From Pilaira anomala (lineage: Eukaryota; Mucoromycota; Mucoromycetes; Mucorales; Mucoraceae): 64,000 bases of DNA. The DNA lies in NCBI GenBank assembly GCA_025716855.1, contig JAIXMQ010000031.1:1-64000 (forward strand). The letters are read 5' to 3'. The notes beneath the pieces are model-generated. The model was not told the origin of the DNA and searched no databases. It was given only the letters and a program-made list of their open reading frames with translations. This document shows, piece after piece, positions 55,285-64,000 of the stretch (positions within the stretch are counted from its first letter, which is position 1; each line of letters opens with the position of its first letter). The position numbers and the translations under genes are program-made.

Positions 55285-58251
55285 TTACGTTCTAACGCTT
55301 GTCATTTCATATTGTTGATTCGCATTTATTGTCTCGGCAAGTTTTGCCTTGATCATTCTTGTGGCTTCATTTGTGACAGTTGAAACGATTCTTTCAGCAG
55401 GGCCCCAAAGATTGAGAGAGTATATAACATAAGCTACACTGAGACATACAATGACAAGAGCTAGATACAATGGTCTTTGAATAAGAGCTGTAAATTCGTT
55501 CCATCCAAGTACAATCATCAAAACAATAACCCAAGGTGGTATTTTAGCAGTTGTGGATACGATAGATCTCTTTGCTTCTAAATAAAATGCATCGGATTCA
55601 CGTTTAAATCTGTTTGTGATATCAATTTGTTTTGCTTCGGATAAAACTACAAGTGATCTTTCAAAGTCAAAGTCGTCATCAGATTCTATGTTGAAATCTT
55701 TATCCATACTCAAATCAATTTTAGAAAAGCGTTTGATTAATGATAAAGTCTATAATGAAATGGATTATTAAGTAATGAATAATAAGAATTTTTATAAAAA
55801 ACAAACGTTATTTTACCTCGTCTCTAGCCTTTTTGAATTGTGAGTCAATATCGTCTTGAGGTTTCCAGACCTTTGGAAGTCCCTTTTCATCATAACGGAA
55901 CTTTTCCTCGAATCTTTTTTAATTGTTAATAGTTATTTCTCAACATATTTATAATTTCTTTACCTATTTCTTAATTTTAACAACAACAAGTTATCTGCTA
56001 ATTCTTCATCAATCTTTTTGCGAAGAACTATCCAGGTACGTTTCTTGAGATCAGTTATCGACTTTTCAATCTCTTCCTTAGAAGAATCAAAACCTACACC
56101 ATCAAATAATAAAAAAATATATATAAACGTCTATTTTTCTCATATTATCAAATCCTATATGTATATATTTACTCTTTGCTTTCTTGGATAATAACTTCTC
56201 GCCATCAGATACAGTAGATTTATAAGTAGCAATCACCTTATGCCACATATCATTCTTAGGCTGCTTCAATTCGAGAGCAATAGGATCTGCAAGTTCAGTT
56301 TCGATTTGCTTTCCAAGAGCTTTATTCATCTTTTTAAACTCTGTCGTACGAGCTTTTGACGAAATTTCCTTAAAGTCGTCATTTAGTAGTTCTTGTTCAT
56401 GAGAATAAGACCAATCCGTTTCGGGTAACATGGTAGCTTAAAAAAGAAAAATGTTGGTCTATCTTTATCTAACATATTCCGAATGATTCAATTTTTTTTT
56501 TTTTTTTTTTTTACCTTTTGCAGTATTTGTAAAGTACTCGTTTGCTTTCTTTAAACAAGTAGCTACCACATCAGCAAAATTGTATCCAGGATCTTTCAAT
56601 TGGTTCTGAAGATCTTCATCAAACATAATGACAGCCTTTTTATGCAAATTATTTAATTGACCAAAAAAATAAACACCCAATTGAGTATTTAACTTTGCAA
56701 ACATTTCTGTTCGTTTCTTTTGGTATACACCTCTATCATAACGAGAAGCGCTCTTATCAAATGATTGTATTGCTTCCTCTCTAATGCCTTTCATTGTTTT
56801 TCCCAACTCTGAATCCACTTGTCCTTTCTCGAGAATTGAAGATCTGAATGGTGCAATCTTTTCATTAAATACCTCAAAGGCAGCCTATAGTTTAAATACA
56901 CGGTTAATATATATATATTATGTTTTTCCTCTTTTTTTTTTTTTTTTTTTTGTTACATTTGAGATTTCGTCACATCTGTATTGAGCTAACAGTTGTTGTT
57001 GAGTTGGTAAATCAAGGTCTTTGTTTGTCAAAACTTTATCCCAAATACTGGAAGCGTAAATATGATAACCGTCGGCAGGAATACGTTTGTGATACTCGGG
57101 TTTAAACACAAAGTCCGGATTCTTAGGATCGTTAAATCTAATTTGTAAGTTTTATCCAGTTTAGCTCTTTACGTCATTTTCGATAAATCAAGACTAACTT
57201 ACCTTGAACGAAGTTTTGTTACTTCTTCATCGAATTTATCGGGTAACAAGATTTTATGAGGTAAACCAGTAAACATAAAATCAAAGTATTGCGTAATCTT
57301 ACAATCTTCTAAACCTTCAGGCTTTAAACATTTTTATATTTAATAAAACAATCCACACATATTTTTAAACCAAATATTTTTTTTTTACCTTTGACAAGCT
57401 TGCCCATATTTTTTCGAGATCCGCTTTTAGTGTATTTGCCAAATTTTCCAATGGTGTAGATCCCACAAAATCTCGAATGACAATCAGCAATAAAGTTTTT
57501 TCTTTACTGCAATGATATAATAGTTGAGTAATTGTCATGTGTTAAAATAGATAAAAAAAAAATATACCTCTTTTGGTTTTGAAATAATTGTAAATTTACT
57601 TCAAAAACAGTTTTTAATAATCCCATATTTGCACCTTGATAAAGGCCCACTTGATGTTCCCACAAGTTGATAATAATAACTTCGCTAGTAGCCATAGAAA
57701 ATAAAGCTGATTTACGTTCAAAATCTTGGTCTTCTCCACGTTCACGACCGTCTGTTCCTTCTACATCCATAACAAGGACATGCATTCCTCTAGCACGAGA
57801 TAACCAAATACCTTTTGTCGTTTGCTTACGTTGATCTTCATCCATTTCCGCAAATGAAGTACCAAAAAGTCTATTTAACAAGGTACCTAAATAAAAACCA
57901 TGATTTTAAATACATCATTATCATATGCTTTATTTCAAACACTTACTCTTTCCGGTACTTTGTGATCCAAATACTGCTACTACATCGTACTTGAACCCAG
58001 CTTCAGATAAACCCCAAGCTTTCATATATTCAGGAAGTTCCTTGCTAAGTAAAAGAATAATAATAGTTAGAAAACAAGGACGAGTACTTGAGCAGTATAT
58101 TTTACCTAAAGGCTTGGTGCTCATCTACAACTTGAAGTCGAGGAATAGTTTCTCGATCGTGCTCCCAATCGGGGATCGGGTTTGTTGACTTGACTAACTC
58201 GGTCGTTTTGGGTTCTTGGGTTGGTAACTGTTCTTTTTTCTCGGTATCCAT
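55285..58251 (-). CDS. SEY1: Dynamin-like GTPase Sey1 (ER membrane fusion; RHD3/atlastin class)
   Basis: About eleven exons on the minus strand, starting [10 protein letters not shown] at 58251. It fuses ER tubules. GTPase motifs: P-loop GSQSTGKST (split by an intron at 57946-57887), switch [10 protein letters not shown], DxxG in [13 protein letters not shown], and the RD motif in [14 protein letters not shown] long helical-bundle region follows ([57 protein letters not shown]). Near the C-terminus, [20 protein letters not shown] and [20 protein letters not shown] are the paired membrane segments, followed by an amphipathic tail. The order equals Sey1/RHD3 rather than animal atlastin. Junctions that were checked keep frame. 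A T-rich intron near 56490-56512 is long in homopolymer. Confidence 0.94.
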
Positions 58252-59634
58252 TTTTTTTTCTTATAATGTATCTTTAAAAGAAAAAGAGAAGTAAAAAAAA
58301 AAAAAATATTATTATGTAAATTTTATTTAAATGATAAAAAAAAAAGCACCGGACGAAGCATTACGAGTCGGTGCATAATTGTAAACGCGTGAGCGCTAAA
58401 CCTTTATTTGACATGTATGAGAAACATTTTTTTAAAACAGCGTCATTTTCACTCATGACTGTACGCATTTCTCCCTTGAAAAATCTGCTAATACGGTATC
58501 AACAAAACACTTTGAGTGCATCGAAGAATATTAAAGATTAATATTATTAAGAAATTATGTGAATTATGCTTCAAAAGCTTATAAGATTGAATCTACATAA
58601 CTATTAATTTTTTCATTACGATTCCTGTTGCTCTTGCCCTAGCTCTATGACCGTATTAGATATTTTTTCAGCAGTTTCCAATTAATATTCTTTAGTATAC
58701 TTAATATTCACTTGTTTGTCAGTATTTGAAGTGCACATTTAAAGCTAGCTATGACTGTGTAAGGTGCAATTCAATTTTAAGCGCAGGCGACTTGTATTTT
58801 ATATGGACGCCCACTGGATGTTTCATCCTCGGCCAATTCGATCATATTACTTTTTGGACCTTCGTTTTGCTATGGTAAAAAAAAAACGTAGCTTGTAATA
58901 GTGTTTCTTTAGTACTTCCAAGCTCTTTTTTTTTAAATGTAATAGCTCACAACCGATGTTTTTTAAATAGTTCAAGAACATCATGTAGTTTACACGTCCA
59001 CATAATGAAGAGGTCAAAACCGAACTTGTGACAACAACATAAGTAGTGTTGACTAATTTTTATCAGTAAAAATAATCTGTAACATTATTTAAATCTCCAG
59101 GGTGAAATTCGTAGGCTTTCTTCATTTACCCAGAGTTTTGAAAACAAATTAATTGATGCCCTAAGATGTTGTCCTCTCTCTTCTTTAGAACAAGAAAAAG
59201 AAAAAGGTGCATTTTTCTTGCTATAAAGCCATTACATGTCCCGCGTATCTTCTTCCAAAATAAAGAGAAATAGCTTTAACTAAAACACATGCGATTAATT
59301 AGATTACTTAACGAACTACTTAAGTAATTTTTTACTACAGAAGCATTTATGTATAAAAACCCCGTAGATTTATATTTATGAAAGATGCATAGCTGCTTTA
59401 TGAGCTTTGATACAATAAAATTATCATTTACTGTATCTTAAATTACAAATGTCTTTCTTGTCGGAGGTTGGATGTAGTATATAGTGTCAAAGAAGAGGCT
59501 CGAAATAGTTACAAGGCAATTAGAATCCCGGCTTAATTTTTTTTTTTTATCGTTAAAAAAGCTTGTTGGGCTTTATTCCTTCTTTCCTTTGTTTTGTTAA
59601 AAAAAACTCTTATTTTTTTTTTTATTTGAAACAT
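58252..59634. other. Divergent intergenic region between SEY1 and the MAT2B-like gene
   Basis: About 1.4 kb, no supported gene on either strand. It serves as upstream DNA for both genes; T-rich stretches precede the MAT2B-like start. Confidence 0.5.
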
Positions 59635-59836
59635 ATGAAGGTTATTGTTACTGGTGGCTCTGGTCTTTTAGGAAGACCCGCGATAAAAGAGTTTGAAAAA
59701 GCTGGTTGCGATGGTAACAAAAAGCCATGACCTTTTTCTCGCAACAAACCGAGTTTTATGTAGCTAACATAATTTACTTTTACAGTTGTTGGTACAGCCT
59801 TTTCTCGCGCAAAAAATGGTTTAGTAAAGGTATAAA

Positions 59837-59881
<45 letters not shown>

Positions 59882-61143
59882 AAGAGTAAAGGATAGACAA
59901 ATTAAGTTTTTATTTTATATCAGCTTGATTTGACAGACTCTGCTGCCGTCGAAAACTTTATTGATGTTGAGCAACCTGACGGTCAGTATTCTTCTACTTC
60001 TTATCCAACCATGTAAAAAGTATTTATATCATATTATCTACAGTCGTCGTACATTGTGCTGCCGAACGCCGTCCTGACGTAGCTGAGAAAGACCGCGAGG
60101 GCGTATTACGTGTGAGTTATTTCTATATTTTTTGTTGAATTTAAATCAGGATTGACTGATGATTCATTTTAGTTAAACGTTGAAACTCCTAAAGCTTTGG
60201 CCAGAATTTGTAAAAAGAGAGGAATTATGCTTATTTATATCAGTACCGATTATGTGTTTGATGGAACTACTCCTCCTTATGAGGTTGAAGATAAGCCTAA
60301 CCCTTTGCAATTCTATGGTGAAACCAAGTTGGCCGGTGAGGAAGCTATTAAAAGTGTTTATCCTGAAGCTGTCATTCTTCGTGTTCCAATTTTGTATGGT
60401 CCTACAGAATACAATGGTGAGTCCGCTATCAACATCTTAATCGATGTTGTCTTGGTAAGCATAATTTGGGGAGGATAATTTATTTTCAATTGTACGATTA
60501 TAAGCATCTTATTGTTTCTCTTTAGAACCATGATAAACCCACAACTGTCGATAACGTATCTTCTCGTTACCCCACTAACGGTAAAAATAGCATATACGTG
60601 TAAATGTAAGAGAAAACCTCTAAACTTTATTTTAAATAGTCGAGGATGTCGCTCGTGTCATCAAAGATTTAGCAGGTAATTTGTTACTTCTGTATTATAA
60701 AATTACTTCTGTATTATAAAATTGTAGATTTTGACTTTTTACGTTTTTAGTTGCCAAGGTTCAAAACAACAAGGATATCAAGGGTATTTACCATTTCACT
60801 GGTCAAGAAAGTATTACTAAGTACCAAGTTTGTGGTAAGTAGAGATTAAAACTATGTATGGTAAATGATGGTTAACCGCTCTTTATTTCAATAGAAATTG
60901 TGAGTAAAATCTTGGGTGCTCCTATTGACCATCTTACTCCTCAAAACACAATTGATAAAGCTGCATCAGGTTCGTTAAAATCCCTCTGCTCTAAAATATT
61001 ACTTATTTCTGACTTTCTTATTTTTTCTAGTCTCAAGACCCGAGAACTCCCATCTTTCCATCAAACAACTTAAGGAAGCCGGTATTGACACCAGCTTTAT
61101 TAGATTAGCCGATTGGTTCTCAAAGAACCTTCTTACTAAATAA
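59635..61143 (+). CDS. MAT2B/RmlD-like NAD(P)-binding protein
   Basis: Ten exons (about 59635-59713, 59786-59829, 59924-59981, 60044-60111, 60173-60454, 60526-60580, 60640-60675, 60751-60834, 60895-60969, 61031-61143) sum to 297 residues. The N-terminus has the Rossmann glycine motif VIVTGGSGLLGRP, then VVVHCAAERRPDV, and the short-chain dehydrogenase-type YISTDYVFDGT with FYGETKLAGEE (YxxxK). This matches the dTDP-4-dehydrorhamnose reductase fold of MAT2B, the regulatory subunit of methionine adenosyltransferase; CAAERRPDV is typical of MAT2B. A rhamnose reductase role is less likely but not excluded. Intron 9 has a GTTCGT donor; intron 2 contains a 41-A tract. The density of introns is unusual for this window. 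Confidence 0.88.
59839..59879. repeat. Poly(A) tract of 41 inside an intron
   Basis: Uninterrupted A run occupying almost half of intron 2 of the MAT2B-like gene (intron about 59830-59923). Confidence 0.9.
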
Positions 61144-61255
61144 TTATTTCAATTAAGTTTTTTTTTTTTTTTTAAAATAAAAATAATAATTTTTAATTCT
61201 GTATCATTAAGAAATACTGCTAATTTTTTTAAGAAAAAAAATGTATAAAATGCAA

Positions 61256-63394
61256 TTAAGCATTGCGTTTCATTTGTCTATCTACGACCATCAAGCTACC
61301 AATAAATGTTAAATTCTATAAAGAGAACATGTCAGTACGTTAAAAAAAATAGAAACGCGTGTCATTATATCTCACCATTTTTGCTCTGACTTCAACAATA
61401 TCTTCCGGGACGAGGAAAATAGTGGCACCCAACTTACGTGCAATAGAAATAGCAAGACGAGCGTTATTAAACGCATCATCACCTGATAAAAGGTTGGAGT
61501 TAATGATTCAGTTGGCGGTATTGAATATGAGTGTAAATTAGTATCCTTACCCGTAGTACCAGCTGTAGCGTGGTTAGCATCAACAATACCAGGCTTCATG
61601 CCGTTTAGGACATCCAAGAAAAAGACACCAGTACGAAGTGATGGATCTCTGAAAGAGGTCATCTTGGTCTGTTTACCACCTCTTTGAGCTGTTTCATTTG
61701 CCCATTTTACCATATCCATATCTGTCACAGGACGTCCCCCTTCACTTAATGATTGTAATGTACGTATAATGTTTTCTCGCATCAGTTGCCACACAAGGGC
61801 CAGCGTTAAAGTCTTTTGTTCGTCCACAATATCTGCTCCTTGAATACCCACAAGAGAGAATCCGTTTTCTTGACCAAGTTTTACTGCGTAATTACAGTTT
61901 TCCAATTGCTTAAATCGTGAGAGGGGTTGCTTCTTACTCACTAATCTCCATTGAACAATACCAGGAACGACTTTATCAAATGCTTGTAAAAGAATTAAAC
62001 CATCTTTCAAGTCTTCAAATAAATTGTAGACACCAGGTTCAACATTAAGGCTGTTTAACCAGAGTGTAAACATGCGTGCTTCTCGTTCCCCTTCTGCGTC
62101 AAATGGTTCGATTTCGGGCGCCTCTTCTTCCGTCAATGGCTCAAGAGCAGGATGCGTGTTGAATAAATGGGCAACGAAAGCTAAATTGAGTTTGGGGTTA
62201 CCGCCAACCATTGCTTTAGCAGTAAGATATTTACGGCAACCAATTTTATCGGCATTTTGAAGCACTAATTCTGCACGTTTCAAAAGGTCAGGCTCCTGTA
62301 AAGGAGCACGAGAACATGACTCTGGTGCAATTTGGCTTAACAGAACAGTATAATTCTCGCCATCCGATATGTCTTTACTAAAATTGTTGACTCTACGTTC
62401 CCAACCAGCAGCTTTGAGGTGATAATTGAACCATCGTAACAGAATAACATCGGGCGGTAACTTTAAGAATTCATCTAAAGTTTCGTCTTGTTCTAATAAA
62501 CGATATAATTCAGGGTGTCGTTGGATAGTAATCTTGTTTAAAAGACCCCTTTTAATAATTTGCCAGATTAAACCAAGAATCAAATGTTCTTTTCCCTCAA
62601 TAATATCTTCTGGCCCGATATTCACAACAGAACAACCAATGGCTTTAGCAGAATTGATAACGATATTGTTATTTTCTACCATTTGAAAGTTATTCATTTT
62701 CTTCTTAACATTAAGCACACGTTCATCAATTGTATCTGGTACAGCATCATTTATAAGTTTACATAATATAAGACCATCTCTACATTCGTCAAAAAGTTGC
62801 ATTGTGTTGGTAGGAATAGGTAAACGGTATCCAACATCCGGGTCCATTCCCATTGTATCATTAATATGCCGAGTAAATTCTGTTCTTTCATCTTCGTTGA
62901 TCGTATGTGTCACATCACTATTTGCACCATGCACTCGAATCTTATGTTGATGTACATCAAAGGCGCCTTTATTACGACCATCTTTCAATCGATTTGCAAG
63001 CTATTCATATATATATATATATAAAAAAAAGAACCGAGTAAACATTTGTTTGATCTCCGAATTTCATGCAAAATAATTATACTTTACATCAATAAATTCT
63101 TCAACATCAACTTTTCCTGTTGTAGTCGATGTCACTTGTTTTAAATTGGCTCGGATTTCGTCATAGTTATCGCTATACCCAGTGACCTTACATGCTTCTT
63201 GAATTTCTCTTTGATCAAGTAATCCATCTTGATCAAGATCGCATTCTCTATAAGTATAAACTTATCAAAAACAAGAAAAAATTTCAATTTTTTTCTTAAT
63301 CAAATGCTTACTGAAATTTATCAATTAAAGCATTAATATCATTTATTTGAAAATTTGGAAACTTCTTCTGTAGTGTGAATGCGTTAACTACCAT
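61256..63394 (-). CDS. SAC6: Fimbrin/plastin actin-bundling protein
   Basis: Five exons (about 63394-63312, 63247-63088, 63000-61551, 61482-61376, 61315-61256) encode 619 residues, the usual fimbrin length. It cross-links actin filaments at endocytic patches and cables. The N-terminal EF-hand region has one good calcium loop, CDLDQDGLLDQREI, and a weaker one around TGKVDVEEFID. Four calponin-homology domains follow as two actin-binding units; marks include DGLILCKLINDAVPDTIDER, EHLILGLIWQIIKRGL, VILLRWFNYHLKAAGW, LNLAFVAHLFNTHPAL, ARMFTLWLNSLNVEPGVYNL and LALVWQLMRENI. The last exon is 60 nt (NLTFIGSLMVVDRQMKRNA). It converges with the MAT2B-like gene, 112 bp between stops. Confidence 0.95.
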
Positions 63395-63634
63395 TTTTTT
63401 TTTTTAAAAAAAAAAGTTAAATTATTATAAAGAAAACGTTGGGGAGATTTTTTTTTTTTTTTTCAAATGATGAATAAATAATATTCTAAAAATGGCTTAG
63501 CACTTTTCATCATAAAAGTGTCAACATGTTTCATCGGAGCAATTGTGACAAGGCTAAAATAAAACATTTATCAAAAGTAAACCCTCTCTTCTTTTTTATT
63601 TTATTTTATTTTACTTTATTTTTTAATATTTAAT
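63395..63634. promoter_or_regulatory. Divergent promoter between fimbrin and the downstream gene
   Basis: 240 bp with two T-runs and a TTTTA/TTTAT-type repeat (about 63594-63625) just before the start of the rightward gene. Shared use is inferred from gene orientation. Confidence 0.4.
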
Positions 63635-64000
63635 ATGGCTAATCCTTTTATCGATAATCCTTGGCAAGATAATGATCCTCGACAAGGTCCTCGATTCGGA
63701 AACGCTTATGAAAGTCTCAATAATCCATCTTACGGCAACGCTTATGAACAGCCAACAGCAACTTATCCACCTCAACCGAATAGTAATATGCCTGCCTACA
63801 GTGATACAGGATATAATAATGCATGGAATACTGAATCAACTAAAACAGAGTTCCCATCACAATCTGCTTACGATGGACCGAGCATGCCTCCTCCTCCTCC
63901 GATGACAGCAAATGCTTATCAATTTACGGGTACACGATATGGAAATACATCAATCCAAACAAATACAAAACCAGTAGATACACCTACGGATTCACAACAG
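63635..64000 (+). CDS. Unrecognised NPF-containing protein, N-terminal part
   Basis: Open frame to the end of the window, 122 codons. It starts MANPFIDNPWQDNDPRQGPR and is rich in Asn, Tyr, Pro and Ser, with two similar units (FGNAYESLNNP / YGNAYEQPTAT) and a MPPPPP run. NPF at residues 3-5 is an EH-domain binding motif of endocytic proteins. Secretory carrier membrane proteins (SCAMPs) begin with comparable NPF-rich tails, which makes that one option, but the diagnostic membrane part would lie outside the window. No function is assigned. Confidence 0.6.
   Translation, partial: MANPFIDNPWQDNDPRQGPRFGNAYESLNNPSYGNAYEQPTATYPPQPNSNMPAYSDTGYNNAWNTESTKTEFPSQSAYDGPSMPPPPPMTANAYQFTGTRYGNTSIQTNTKPVDTPTDSQQ

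Overview
The window is nuclear DNA from a fungus. Translation elongation factor 3 (a fungal hallmark), a polyphosphate polymerase of the VTC family, a Cox15/Sey1/Kap123/Mlp1-type gene set, a chitin deacetylase and short GT-AG introns (about 45-100 bp) all say so. The strongly AT-rich sequence, long A/T homopolymers, chitin deacetylase, MAT2B-type reductase, PHAF1 family and decayed TnpB/Fanzor-like sequences fit an early-diverging lineage, most likely Mucoromycota (Mucorales-like). The genus cannot be fixed from the sequence alone.

Layout. 1-20.4 kb is gene-dense housekeeping DNA: the 3' end of a PHAF1/UPF0183 gene, an inositol hexakisphosphate kinase (Kcs1), eIF3k, phosphatidate cytidylyltransferase (Cds1), the histone chaperone Spt2, EF-3, two fungal proteins I do not recognise, and a VTC polyphosphate polymerase. 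12.5-13.0 kb holds a small TnpB/Fanzor-like relic. 20.4-27.5 kb is a gene-poor island with a larger decayed TnpB/Fanzor-like gene, a 14-bp minisatellite, a compositionally different block and coding relics. 27.5-49.3 kb is again genic: chitin deacetylase, an Ssh4/Ear1-type Rsp5 adaptor, a large Eco57I/TaqI-type adenine-N6 DNA methyltransferase-like gene, Dph1, Cox15, Kap123 and an Mlp1/Tpr nuclear-basket protein. 49.3-55.3 kb is a second gene-poor island dominated by a 2.56-kb array of alternating inverted modules with long terminal inverted repeats. 55.3-64 kb carries Sey1, a MAT2B/RmlD-like protein, fimbrin, and the start of an unrecognised NPF-containing protein.

How the genes relate. Most are independent core functions. 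Two functional pairs are visible: Kcs1 (inositol pyrophosphate synthesis) and VTC (an SPX-domain enzyme that responds to inositol pyrophosphates), and the adjacent Kap123 and Mlp1/Tpr genes (nuclear import and nuclear pore basket).

The most unusual items are the prokaryote-style modification methylase with an intron, the two remnants of RNA-guided-nuclease-type transposon genes (one missing a RuvC aspartate and a zinc-ribbon cysteine), and the nested inverted-repeat array at 50.8-53.4 kb. Exon boundaries were derived by hand from GT-AG signals and reading frame; in most genes the exon sums are multiples of three, but individual junctions may be off by a base.
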